DNA from: JBBRHF01 sp038223055
GTDB lineage: Bacteria > Actinomycetota > Actinomycetes > JACCUZ01
Length of the DNA: 20,467 bases
Assembly (NCBI GenBank): GCA_038223055.1
Contig: JBBRHF010000068.1
Span: 1 to 20,467, forward strand
Direction: 5' to 3'
Notes under the pieces: model-generated
What the model saw: the letters and a program-made list of their open reading frames with translations, nothing else
The model's database searches: none
Told to the model about the DNA's origin: nothing
Translations under genes and position numbers: made by a program
Shown: positions 1 to 7,863 of the stretch, piece by piece
Numbering within the stretch: the first letter of the stretch is position 1
How the letters are laid out: each line of letters opens with the position of its first letter

Positions 1-681
1 GACGGGGCAGCGAAACCCAACGACAACAGCCGAGCCGGCCGGGAGGCCCTAAACCGGGGGCCGAACTCGGCCCAGTCGCTGCGGCAGCGCCTCAGTCTTC
101 CGCTGATTCCTACGCTGGTGATCCTGGCCCTCCTGCTGCTGGCCATGCTGCCCGCCGTCACGCGCGTCGTGATCCGCCGGCGGCGCTGGGCGGGCGCCGC
201 CTCCCCCGAGGCGCGGGTGCGGGCCGCCTGGGACGAACTGCACGACACGATGCTGGACTTCGGCTGTACGACGCGGGCCAGCGACTCACCGCGGGCGCAA
301 GTGGCCCGCCTCGCGGACGAGGAGCTCGGCGGAGTTGGTGGTGCCGGCGGGGTTGGGGACTCTGTTGGAGCGGGCGACGCGACTGCGGCGATCGCCGCCG
401 CCCGGCGACTCGGGGCAGCCACCGAGCGGGCCCGCTATGCCACCTCGCTCGGCGACATCGGCGACGTACGGGCCGATACGGGTCTGGTGCGGGCTGCCCT
501 CGCCGCGCGATCGTCGCGCCGCAGGCGGTTGCGAGCTCGGCTGCTGCCGCGGTCAACCCGGGCGGTGCCGGCTAACCTGTCGGAGCGCCTCGCCGACGGC
601 CTCGACGCGATTGACGCTGCGGCAGCCTCGGTGCGCAGCAATCTCTTACGGCGGATGCGCTCGCGGAGTTCGCCGACCTGA
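1..681 (+). CDS. TgpA-like transglutaminase/DUF4129 membrane protein, 3' end only
   Basis: The reading frame is open from the first base and ends in TGA at 679-681, giving the last 226 residues of a protein that begins outside the window. A single strong membrane helix lies at about residues 35-55 (LPLIPTLVILALLLLAMLP), followed by an Arg-rich stop-transfer segment and a cytoplasmic helical tail starting EARVRAAWDELHDTMLDFG. This order (last membrane helix, basic stretch, DUF4129-like tail) is typical of actinobacterial TgpA-type proteins, which carry an extracytoplasmic transglutaminase core between membrane helices. That core is not visible here, so the name rests on the tail alone. A Gly/Val-rich stretch at about residues 110-123 interrupts the tail. 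Relatives usually sit with moxR and DUF58 genes, which would lie upstream of the window. The gene converges on the DUF3040 gene. Confidence 0.7.
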   Translation, partial: DGAAKPNDNSRAGREALNRGPNSAQSLRQRLSLPLIPTLVILALLLLAMLPAVTRVVIRRRRWAGAASPEARVRAAWDELHDTMLDFGCTTRASDSPRAQVARLADEELGGVGGAGGVGDSVGAGDATAAIAAARRLGAATERARYATSLGDIGDVRADTGLVRAALAARSSRRRRLRARLLPRSTRAVPANLSERLADGLDAIDAAAASVRSNLLRRMRSRSSPT

Positions 682-784
682 TCAGCGAAACTCCTGGCTT
701 CCGCGTACGGGGGTGGCAATGCGGGTGGTGGGGTGGACGGCCGTGTGCGGCGCACTGATTGGGTGCGGGTTTGCTCGCTGGGCT

Positions 785-829
785 CGGGTGCACTGGTTGG
801 GCGGGTGCACTGGTTGGGCGGGTGCACTG
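785..829. repeat. 17-bp tandem repeat in the tgpA/DUF3040 intergenic region
   Basis: The unit GCGGGTGCACTGGTTGG occurs about 2.6 times in the 228-bp gap between two convergent genes. The core TGCACTGGTTGGGC is exact at 789-802 and 806-819 and recurs at 3639-3652. Each unit contains the palindrome GTGCAC, so neighbouring copies can pair. I see no other gene or clear terminator in 682-909. Confidence 0.8.
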
Positions 830-909
830 CCCGAGCGCGGGTGCCTCGGGCGTGTGCCTGTTGCACAGCGGAAATGCGGGTCCGGACTTATGCGTGCGCA
901 AGACGTCGA

Positions 910-1323
910 CTAGCGGCCGTTCTCGTCGCGACGACGGTTCCACCGCTCCTCGACCCGCTGCATGAACGAGCGCTTCTCCCGTTTGGAGCCCTTGCCAGAT
1001 CCGCGCGATACGCGCACGGATCCACCGTCGACGACTCCTAGGCGGGTGTTGGAGGTGACCCGGCGATAACTCGTGAGGGCGAGTAGAGCGCACACCAGCA
1101 TGGCGACGAAGCCAAGAATGCTCACGAAGATCTGTTTGGCGACGAGCCCGGTCATCAACAGGACGATTCCGAGGACGAATCCAACGGATGCGATGGCGAC
1201 GTTGCGGCGGAAACTGCTGCGGGCGTCTTTGCCACGCAAGGAGGACGCGAACTTCGGGTCTTCGGCATAGAGCGCCCGCTCCATCTGCTCGAGCAGGCGT
1301 TGCTCGTGCTCGGAGAGCGGCAC
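910..1323 (-). CDS. DUF3040 membrane protein
   Basis: This 137-residue protein starts with PLSEHEQRLLEQMERALYAEDPKFASSL, the signature N-terminus of the actinobacterial DUF3040 family. Two membrane helices follow at about residues 42-62 and 66-86, then a basic, probably cytoplasmic tail rich in Lys and Arg (SRGSGKGSKREKRSFMQRV). The GTG start at 1323-1321 is supported by a strong AGGAGG ribosome site five bases upstream. The function of the family is unknown. It lies downstream of dinB in the same orientation with a 156-bp gap, so it may have its own promoter; a TACCCT hexamer at 1391-1386 could be a -10 element. In many actinobacteria DUF3040 genes sit near dinB and the division-wall cluster, but mraZ is not seen here. 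Confidence 0.88.
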   Translation of the reverse strand: MPLSEHEQRLLEQMERALYAEDPKFASSLRGKDARSSFRRNVAIASVGFVLGIVLLMTGLVAKQIFVSILGFVAMLVCALLALTSYRRVTSNTRLGVVDGGSVRVSRGSGKGSKREKRSFMQRVEERWNRRRDENGR

Positions 1324-1479
1324 GTGGTCCTCCTACAGCCTGTCGCCACGACGCCATGCCAAACGCTGGGCACTCGTGTTGTCTAAGGGTATGCGCCTGC
1401 GGGCTGTCTTGAAACCCGCCTTCGAGTATTGGACGTCCAGGGAACCGTGAAGGTTTCCGTCGGACCACACTATCTCCCG

Positions 1480-2718
1480 CTAAGGGTGCCTCTGATCCTC
1501 GGTGCGAACCAGGCTGGCCGGCCGCACAGCGCCCGAGCCGAAGCGGATGGCAGCCCGGTCGGCGGCCTGCTCGGCGTCTCGCCGACCGTGGTCGCGTTCT
1601 CCCAGGAGCAGCTGGCGGGGGGCGGTGTCTGCGTCGGTGAGCTGCTCGACCCGAATCCCGACGAGGCGGATGCGAGCGCGATCCAGTCCGAGGGCCTCGA
1701 ATAGGGCTCGGGCGGTGGCATAGAGCTCAGCAGCGACGTCGGTGGATTCACGCATCGTGCGGGCCCTGGTGATCGTGGTGAAGTCGGCGAAACGCACCTT
1801 GAGGCTGACGGTGCGGCCGGCAAGACCAGCCGACCTCAACCGAGCCGCGGTGCGCTCAGCCAGCCGTAGCAGCTCGCGACGGATGACATCGGGATCATCG
1901 ACGTCGCGGGCGAACGTCTCCTCGGCGCCGATGCTCTTGTCCGGCTCGTGGGGGACGACCGAACGCTCGTCCCTGCCCCAGGACAACGCGTGCAGGTGGG
2001 CACCGATTGCCTGGCCAACGGCCCGGACCAGGGTGGATGCCGGGGTGTTGGCGATGTCGCCCACCGTGTGCAGGCCGAGCCGGACCAGATCCTTCTCCGT
2101 CTTTTCCCCCACTCCCCACAGGGCGCCGACGGGCAGCGGGTGCAGGAAGGCCACGACACCGCTGGCGGGGACGACGAGCAAACCGTCGGGCTTTGATCGG
2201 GTCGAGGCGAGCTTGGCGACGAACTTGGTCGTGGCCACGCCGACTGAGCAGGTGATGCCCTGTTCGTCGGCGACCCGGTCGCGGATGAGCTGGCCGATCT
2301 CTGCAGGTCGGCCGAGCCTGCGGATGGCGCCCGAGACGTCGAGGAAGGCCTCGTCCAGCGAGAGTGGCTCGACCAGCGGAGTGATCGAACGGAAGATCTC
2401 CATGACACCGGCCGATACCTCGCTGTAGCGAACATGCGTCGGGGTCACCACTGTCGCTTGAGGGCACAGTCGCCGGGCCCTGGTCATCGGCATGGCGGAG
2501 TGAACCCCGAACCGGCGCGCCTCGTAGGTCGCGGACAGCACGACACTGCGGCTGCCGCCGCCCACGATGACCGGAGTGCCACGCAACTCCGGTCGGGTGA
2601 TCAGCTCGACTGAGGCGAAGAACGCGTCCATGTCCGCGTGCAAGACGGTACAACCGGCATCGTCACCCGGTGGACCCGACGACGGCCCCGGCCGGTTCAG
2701 CTGCTGGCTGCGGCTCAC
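1480..2718 (-). CDS. dinB: DNA polymerase IV (Y-family translesion polymerase)
   Basis: A complete 412-residue Y-family polymerase. The palm motif LHADMDAFFASVE holds the first metal-binding Asp (D29), and PLSLDEAFLDVSG holds the catalytic D122-E123 pair. YEARRFGVHSAMP is the fingers signature. The thumb helix-hairpin-helix lies near residues 195-225 (GVGEKTEKDLVRLGLHTVGDIA) and the little-finger domain at about 265-375. All catalytic residues are present, so it should be active, unlike the inactive ImuB paralogues. No obvious QL-x-LF clamp-binding tail is seen at the C-terminus. The GTG start at 2718 has GAGG seven bases upstream. Its first bases overlap the stop of a 14-codon ORF (see 2715-2759). 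The methyltransferase gene lies 102 bp upstream in the same direction. No LexA-type palindrome is seen directly in front of it. Confidence 0.95.
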   Translation of the reverse strand: MSRSQQLNRPGPSSGPPGDDAGCTVLHADMDAFFASVELITRPELRGTPVIVGGGSRSVVLSATYEARRFGVHSAMPMTRARRLCPQATVVTPTHVRYSEVSAGVMEIFRSITPLVEPLSLDEAFLDVSGAIRRLGRPAEIGQLIRDRVADEQGITCSVGVATTKFVAKLASTRSKPDGLLVVPASGVVAFLHPLPVGALWGVGEKTEKDLVRLGLHTVGDIANTPASTLVRAVGQAIGAHLHALSWGRDERSVVPHEPDKSIGAEETFARDVDDPDVIRRELLRLAERTAARLRSAGLAGRTVSLKVRFADFTTITRARTMRESTDVAAELYATARALFEALGLDRARIRLVGIRVEQLTDADTAPRQLLLGERDHGRRDAEQAADRAAIRFGSGAVRPASLVRTEDQRHP

Positions 2719-2759
2719 AGTCGGACCTCGGCCGGTGGGGTCGGGTCGAAGGGAGTCAT
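2715..2759 (-). other. Possible 14-codon leader ORF overlapping the dinB start
   Basis: An ATG at 2759 opens a 14-codon frame (MTPFDPTPPAEVRL) that closes with TGA at 2717-2715. The stop shares bases with the dinB GTG in a GTGA overlap. The GAGG ribosome site of dinB lies inside it. No ribosome site precedes its own ATG. Whether it is translated is unknown; the layout would allow translational coupling. Confidence 0.35.
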
Positions 2760-2772
2760 GGCAGCGGTCGGC

Positions 2773-2830
2773 GCGTCACGGGCTGACGCGTCACGGGCTG
2801 ACGCGTCACGGGCTGACGCGTCACGGGCTG
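2773..2830. repeat. 15-bp tandem repeat that multiplies a stop codon
   Basis: About 3.9 copies of GCGTCACGGGCTGAC. On the minus strand each unit reads AGC CCG TGA CGC GTC in the frame of the methyltransferase gene, so in-frame TGA codons fall at 2823-2821, 2808-2806, 2793-2791 and 2778-2776. The first ends the methyltransferase. The array fills half of the gap before dinB. Confidence 0.9.
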
Positions 2831-3579
2831 CCGGCGAGCACGTGCAGTTGGGTCGCAATGGCGCGGAAGTCGGCCCGGTCGGCGGTCGCCGCCTCGAGCG
2901 CGTGCAGGGCCTGCAGTGCGCCCGGCTCGTGGTCGACTAGAGCGCCGGGGACGAGGTCAGTGAAGCTACGCACGCCGTGGACGGCACCGACCGAGAACCC
3001 GGCGCGGGTGAGCAGGTCGACCAGCCCAGCCTCGGTGAAGCGTCGAGGCAACGGGTCGGTGTCGCCCCACCGGCCGGAGGGGTCCTCGAGGGCGTGGCGG
3101 GCCTGGGTGAAGTGTCCGGCGATGGCGCGGGCGAGCACGACCGCGTTGCGGTTGGCCGCCAACACGCTGAGCGTGCCACCGTGGCGCAGCACGGCAAGGA
3201 CGGCCTCGAGCGCCGACACCAGATCGTCGACGTGCTCGAGGACGCCGTGACACAGGACCAGATCGGCGCGCTCGGCACCGACGAGCTCCACCAGCCCGGC
3301 AGCGTCACCCTGCAACGCCCTGACAGCAACACCAGCCTCGCCGGCCCGACGTTCGAGCGAGGCGAGTGCGTCTGGGCTTGGGTCGACAACCGTGACCCGG
3401 TGACCCAGGCCGGCCAGGGGCACGGCCAGGCCGCCGGTGCCGCCGCCGACATCGAGGACGTCGAGCGCCGCGAGCCCGGTCGCGGCCAGCCGCTCGGCGA
3501 GGACGGTATGCAGGGCATCCCACACCACCCCGGTGTGGTGGCCGGGGCGCAGCGTTCGGCTCGCGCGACGGTCGGCCAC
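2821..3579 (-). CDS. Class I SAM-dependent methyltransferase
   Basis: A 252-residue Rossmann-fold methyltransferase. Motif I is LDVLDVGGGTGGLAVPLAGLG (about residues 39-59), followed by the acidic end of strand 2 in VTVVDPSP, motif II around GDAAGLVEL, and post-II ADLVLCHGVLEHVDD. The layout resembles the SmtA/CmoM and UbiE-like Methyltransf_11/25 group, and the substrate cannot be read from sequence. I chose the GTG at 3579 because AGGAG lies seven bases upstream and the N-terminus then begins ADRRASRTLRPGHHTGVVWDAL, as in relatives; the frame could otherwise run to 3732 through repeat-derived sequence. Genes of this type often sit between dinB and dnaE2 in actinobacteria, as here. That hints at a link with DNA damage or tRNA repair, but this is inference. 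Its stop codon is part of the 15-bp tandem array. Confidence 0.85.
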   Translation of the reverse strand: MADRRASRTLRPGHHTGVVWDALHTVLAERLAATGLAALDVLDVGGGTGGLAVPLAGLGHRVTVVDPSPDALASLERRAGEAGVAVRALQGDAAGLVELVGAERADLVLCHGVLEHVDDLVSALEAVLAVLRHGGTLSVLAANRNAVVLARAIAGHFTQARHALEDPSGRWGDTDPLPRRFTEAGLVDLLTRAGFSVGAVHGVRSFTDLVPGALVDHEPGALQALHALEAATADRADFRAIATQLHVLAGSP

Positions 3580-3638
3580 AAGGCGGCTCCTGACTGTGCA
3601 TGGGGTGAATGGTGAATGGGAGGGTGGACGAGGGAGGC

Positions 3639-3661
3639 TGCACTGGTTGGGCTCCACCCTA
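3639..3661 (-). promoter_or_regulatory. Putative -10 element and dispersed 14-bp motif before the methyltransferase
   Basis: On the minus strand TAGGGT (3661-3656) is a possible -10 hexamer. It is followed at once by the motif whose plus-strand form, TGCACTGGTTGGGC (3639-3652), is tandemly repeated at 789-819. The motif would lie at or just after the transcription start, about 60 bp before the methyltransferase GTG. Confidence 0.3.
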
Positions 3662-3696
3662 GGCGGACGGGACGACCGCGACCGCGTTCCGTGTGG

Positions 3697-3810
3697 CCCG
3701 GCAGTCGTCACGCGCAGCCCGGCAGTCGTCACATGCCGCCCCGGCAGTCGTCGCGTGTGGACTAGTGGTCGTCGCGTGTGGACTAGTGGTCGTGACGTGC
3801 GGCCCGGCAG
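3697..3810. repeat. 21-bp tandem array downstream of dnaE2
   Basis: Five consecutive 21-bp units start at 3697, 3718, 3740, 3761 and 3782, with a partial sixth at 3803. They share the core GTCGTCRCG, and come as CCCGGCAG and ACTAGTGG variants; the latter carry SpeI-type ACTAGT. Units abut with no unique spacers, so this is not a CRISPR array. The 288-bp gap 3580-3867 holds this array and the methyltransferase upstream region; I see no gene in it. Confidence 0.85.
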
Positions 3811-3867
3811 CGGGGGATGGTGCGGTCGCTGGCGCCTGCGGTCTCTGTGCCGGCATGGGTTGCTCGC

Positions 3868-6800
3868 TCACCCTGGGCTTCCGGGGCTTGAGTGCCACAG
3901 CTTTCGGGGCGCCTTGGGCCGGGCCTTGGTGTCCTCGCCCGGCGGCTTGATGTCGGCGTAGGGCGACTGACGGAAACCGGTTGGATGCACCAGCACCCGC
4001 CGGGGACCGGACATCGCGCCGGCGGAGGAGACGGCCTCGCTCACGGGGGGGCGGCCGATGACCGGCCGGCTCGCCCTGCTCTCGGCGGCCCCTGCGATCG
4101 CCTGGTCGGTGAGCACCCCGACGGTGGCCATCAGCTCGGCGACGGACTCGCGCCCACCAGCCACCCATGCCTCGTGCAGAGCCGGCAGCTCCCAGCACCC
4201 GGTGGCTCGCAACGACACACCGCGCGGGCCGGTGCGGCGGACCTCGCCACGGATCACCAGCAGCCAGGAGTGGAACAGCGTTGCGGCATAGGGCCCCTGG
4301 GCGTCTTCGAAGAACGTGGCGTCGACCGGACCGCTCGCGTCGTCGAGGGTCACAAACACGACTCGCCGCCCGGATCGGATGGGAGGGGTCTGGGTGGCGA
4401 CCTTGACCCCGGCGACCAGGACCTCGGCCTTGCTGCGCTGGTGGACCAGATCGGGAGCCCGGGTTACCCCGAGTGCGGCCAGGAACGGCAGGTAGAAGTC
4501 GACGACATGCCGGCTGGCATCCAGGCCGAGCACCTCAAGCTCGGCGCGCACCCGCTCGGCACCGGTCATCTCCGGCAGGCCGCTGGGCGAGGACTCTCCT
4601 GGCTCGTCACCGAGATCGAGTGCCAGTTGCACCGGCACGTCGGCGTCGACCGGGCGGGCGGCCTGTGACTGCCGGGACGCCAGCTCCCGCACCCCCGGTC
4701 GCTCGACCGTCGTCAGCGTCTCCCCCGCTGCTGCGGCCAGCGAGATGTCGGTGGTCGCTCGTGGGCGACCGGCCGACCCGCGGCTGCGGGCCACCGACCG
4801 GGTCCACCGGTCAAGCTCGACGACCTGGAGCAGCAGGTCGCGCCGGGTCAGTTGACCGCGCCGGCGCAGCGGCGCCACCGAACCGCTTGCACCGATGGAG
4901 TAGAGGGAATCGAACGCCCCCGAGACCACCAGCCGCTCCACCACCGGCCGGGACACCGCGGCGCGGTGCCAGAAGTCGGACAGCGAGCCGAAGGGCCGGC
5001 TCGCGACGATCCTGGCAACCTCGGCCACGGAGATGCCCTTGACATCGGCCAGGGCCAACCGGATGCCGTAGGCGCGCCCGTCGGGCAGCCCGTCGGGCGG
5101 GGCGGCTCGCGGCGGCTGGTCGAGGATCTGCGGTGGCGGCTCGTCGTAGAGGCCGATCCTCTCCACGCGGTAGCTCGCGTCGGAGCGGTTGACGTCGAGG
5201 GACAGCACGGCGATGCCGAACTGGCGGGCGTCATCGAGGATGAGTCGCTTGGGGTACATCCCCGGGTCGTGGGTGAGGACCCCGGCGAGAAAGGCTGCAG
5301 GATGGTGGGCCTTGAGCCACGCCGACTGGTAAGTGGGCAGCGCGAAGGCGGCGGCATGGGCCTTGCAGAAACCAAACGAGCCGAAGGCCTTGAGCACCTC
5401 CCACACCTGGTCGATCGTTGCGGTGTCGTAGCCCCGGGCCAGGGCCAGCGGACGCAGCCACACCTCGACATCGGGCTGACCCTCGGGGGTGCCCAGTGCG
5501 CGGCGAACCTCATCGGCCTCGGCCAGGGTGACGCCGGTGAAGACGCTGACGATCTTGAGGACCTGCTCGTGGAAGACGACGACGCCGCAGGTCTCCGCCA
5601 GCGCCGGGCGCAGATCCTCGTGGAGGTAGGTGGCGCGCCGCCAGCCCTGCCGGGCCATCAGGAACGGGGTGACCATGTCGCTCTTGACCGGGCCAGGCCG
5701 GAACAGCGAGATGTCGGTGATCAGGTCGCCGAAGGTCTCGGGACCGAACTTGCCGATCAGCTCGCGCTGGCCCGGTGACTCGATCTGGAAGCAGCCGAGG
5801 GTGCGGGTGGACTGGATCAACCGGAAGGTGGCCGGGTCGTCGAGTGGGACCTGGGTCTGGTCGTCGAGGTCGATCAGATCAGAGCCGTCAAAGCCGCCAG
5901 AGCCGTCAGGACCGCCAGAGCCGCCGGCCAGGACGGCGGGACCGTCGACCCGCCGGATCTCCTGAACGGCGTAGGCCATCGCGGACTGCATCCGGATGCC
6001 GAGCACGTCGAGCTTGAGCAGACCGAGCTCCTCGACGTCGTCCTTGTCGAACTGGCTCATCGGGAAGCCCAACCAGCTCGCCTCGACCGGGGTGCGCTCG
6101 AGCAGCGTGAGGTCGGACAGCAGCACCCCGCACGGGTGCAGGGCGACATGCCGGGGCAACCCGTCGAGTCGCTCGACGAGACGGAACAGCAGGTTGAGGG
6201 TGCCCGCCTGGGCGCCGAGGCGAGAGGCCCGCAGCTCGGGCAGCTCGGTCAGCGCCAGCCGCACGTCACGGGCCCGGATATGGGGGAAGGCCTTGGCGAT
6301 GGTGTCGATCTCGCCGCCCGCCAGGCCCAGCGCCGCCCCGACGTCACGGATCGCGTGACGGACGCGGTAGGTGTCCATCATCGACACGCAGGCGACCCGC
6401 TCGCCGGTGTAGCGCTCAAGGATGCGCTCGTAGATCTCGGTACGACGAGCGGACTCGACGTCGATGTCGATGTCCGGGAGCGCCTCCCGCAGCGGGGAGA
6501 GGAACCGTTCCATGATCAGCCCATGCCGGATCGGGTCGACCCCGGAGATGCCCAGCAGATAGTTGACGAGACTGCCGGCTCCAGACCCCCGGGCGGCGAC
6601 CCGCACCCCCAGGTCGCGGATCAGGTCGACGACGTCGGCCACGGTGAGGAAGTAGGAGGGGTAACCCAGCTGGTCGATCACCGCGAGCTCGCTGTCGAGC
6701 CGGTCGCGCACCTCCCGGGTGGAGGCCATGGCGCGCCGACCGAGGCCGGACTCGCACCGCGCACGGAGGACGCTGCTCGCCGACCGGGCTGCGCCGGAGG

Positions 6801-7863
6801 CCGGGCCCCCGCCCAGGCCCCCGCCCAGGCCGCCCCCCATCGGGCCACCGCCCAGACCCCCGCCTGAGCCACCGACGGCCCCCGGCCCCGGCACCCCAAG
6901 CTCGGGGAAGTGGACCTCGCCGATGCCGAGATCGGCCCTTAAGTCGACGGCGCACCGGTCGGCGACCCGGCGGGTGCTGGCAAGCAACCGGCGTGCGTCA
7001 CTCTGGCCGAGGCCTGCCCTGCGGGTGAGCTCCTCGGCGACCAGGCTCATCTCCTTGCCCGACTTGAGAAATCCTTCGGCGTTGACCCGGTCGAGGTGGC
7101 GAGGGTCGAGCGGCACCAGCCGCCGCGCCGCGTCGAGCACGTCGGCCGTCGGGGCGTCGGAGCGGTCGGCATAGCGCACGGCGTTGGTGAGCACCGCGGT
7201 CAGTCGCTCGTCGGCAGCGAAGCCCAGCATCCGCGCCGCGCGGTCCCCGTCCCCCTGGCCGCGGTGGCACACGATCTCGGCGAGCAGGTCACCGTGGTCC
7301 ACCACGGCACGCCATCGGGCCAGCACCTCGCGGGCCAGGTCGGGCCGGCGCGCCGTCAGCGCCCGCCCGAGCTCGGAACCCGGCCCGAGCAGGACCAGAA
7401 GACCGCCGCAGGCAACGTGCTCGGCGATCAGCTCGAGGGTCGTGACGGGCTTGCCGCGTTCGCCACGCAGGTGGGTGGCGGAGACCAGCCGGCACAGCGC
7501 GGCCCAGCCGGACTTGTCCTGGGCCAGCAGGGTGACCCGGGCGTGGTGCGGGTCGACGGCGGCACCCCCGCGAGCCGGAGTGCGGCGGGCAGCCCGGCCC
7601 CGCAGCGCCGGATGGGCGCTGGTGAGCAATCCGCTGGGCTCGACGGCGAGGTCGACCCCGAGAACCGGTCGGATCCCGGCGGACTGGGCGGCGCGGGCGA
7701 ACTTCACCGCGCCGTAGACCCCGTCGCGATCGGTGAGGGCGAGGGTGTCCATGCCGTGCTCGGCGGCCCGCTGGACGAGCGCCGACGGGTGCGACGCGCC
7801 ATAGCGCATGGAGTAACCCGAGGCAACATGGAGGTGGACGAATGGGTCGGTGCAGGTGCTCAT
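3868..7863 (-). CDS. dnaE2: Error-prone DNA polymerase III alpha subunit DnaE2
   Basis: A 1331-residue C-family polymerase, longer than the usual 1050-1150 residues of DnaE2. An N-terminal PHP domain (FVHLHVASGYSMRYGASHP, LALTDRDGVYGAVKF) runs to about residue 315. The polymerase core carries the catalytic Asp motif PDIDID near residues 461-466 and the third Asp in LLKLDVLGI near 617. Fingers, helix-hairpin-helix and an OB domain (about 1150-1195) follow. The C-terminus YADIKPPG...KLWHSSPGSPG is characteristic of DnaE2 and separates it from replicative DnaE1. Two low-complexity Gly-rich inserts lie at about 321-357 and 641-661. DnaE2 acts in SOS-induced mutagenic translesion synthesis, usually with ImuA/ImuA' and ImuB; neither is adjacent. 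The ATG at 7863 lies in the last unit of a tandem repeat and has no ribosome site. SAV_6107 and DUF6504 genes lie upstream, under a LexA box. Confidence 0.96.
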   Translation of the reverse strand: MSTCTDPFVHLHVASGYSMRYGASHPSALVQRAAEHGMDTLALTDRDGVYGAVKFARAAQSAGIRPVLGVDLAVEPSGLLTSAHPALRGRAARRTPARGGAAVDPHHARVTLLAQDKSGWAALCRLVSATHLRGERGKPVTTLELIAEHVACGGLLVLLGPGSELGRALTARRPDLAREVLARWRAVVDHGDLLAEIVCHRGQGDGDRAARMLGFAADERLTAVLTNAVRYADRSDAPTADVLDAARRLVPLDPRHLDRVNAEGFLKSGKEMSLVAEELTRRAGLGQSDARRLLASTRRVADRCAVDLRADLGIGEVHFPELGVPGPGAVGGSGGGLGGGPMGGGLGGGLGGGPASGAARSASSVLRARCESGLGRRAMASTREVRDRLDSELAVIDQLGYPSYFLTVADVVDLIRDLGVRVAARGSGAGSLVNYLLGISGVDPIRHGLIMERFLSPLREALPDIDIDVESARRTEIYERILERYTGERVACVSMMDTYRVRHAIRDVGAALGLAGGEIDTIAKAFPHIRARDVRLALTELPELRASRLGAQAGTLNLLFRLVERLDGLPRHVALHPCGVLLSDLTLLERTPVEASWLGFPMSQFDKDDVEELGLLKLDVLGIRMQSAMAYAVQEIRRVDGPAVLAGGSGGPDGSGGFDGSDLIDLDDQTQVPLDDPATFRLIQSTRTLGCFQIESPGQRELIGKFGPETFGDLITDISLFRPGPVKSDMVTPFLMARQGWRRATYLHEDLRPALAETCGVVVFHEQVLKIVSVFTGVTLAEADEVRRALGTPEGQPDVEVWLRPLALARGYDTATIDQVWEVLKAFGSFGFCKAHAAAFALPTYQSAWLKAHHPAAFLAGVLTHDPGMYPKRLILDDARQFGIAVLSLDVNRSDASYRVERIGLYDEPPPQILDQPPRAAPPDGLPDGRAYGIRLALADVKGISVAEVARIVASRPFGSLSDFWHRAAVSRPVVERLVVSGAFDSLYSIGASGSVAPLRRRGQLTRRDLLLQVVELDRWTRSVARSRGSAGRPRATTDISLAAAAGETLTTVERPGVRELASRQSQAARPVDADVPVQLALDLGDEPGESSPSGLPEMTGAERVRAELEVLGLDASRHVVDFYLPFLAALGVTRAPDLVHQRSKAEVLVAGVKVATQTPPIRSGRRVVFVTLDDASGPVDATFFEDAQGPYAATLFHSWLLVIRGEVRRTGPRGVSLRATGCWELPALHEAWVAGGRESVAELMATVGVLTDQAIAGAAESRASRPVIGRPPVSEAVSSAGAMSGPRRVLVHPTGFRQSPYADIKPPGEDTKARPKAPRKLWHSSPGSPG

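Noticed and set aside
1435..1465. Possible terminator hairpin after dinB (GGAACC/GGTTTCC)
   Set aside because: The stem is short, with bulges and no supporting tract. The pairing is too weak to call.
572..1468. Minus-strand 298-codon frame across DUF3040 and the intergenic repeat
   Set aside because: It is Arg/Pro-rich and overlaps the well-supported DUF3040 gene in another frame, as is typical of spurious frames in GC-rich DNA.
3697..3810. CRISPR-like regular spacing
   Set aside because: The units abut without unique spacers and no cas genes are present.
3659..4198. Minus-strand 179-codon frame with repeats of TTTSPHA
   Set aside because: It overlaps the C-terminal coding part of dnaE2 in another frame, and its repetitive end is just the 21-bp DNA array. 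No ribosome site or family features are seen.
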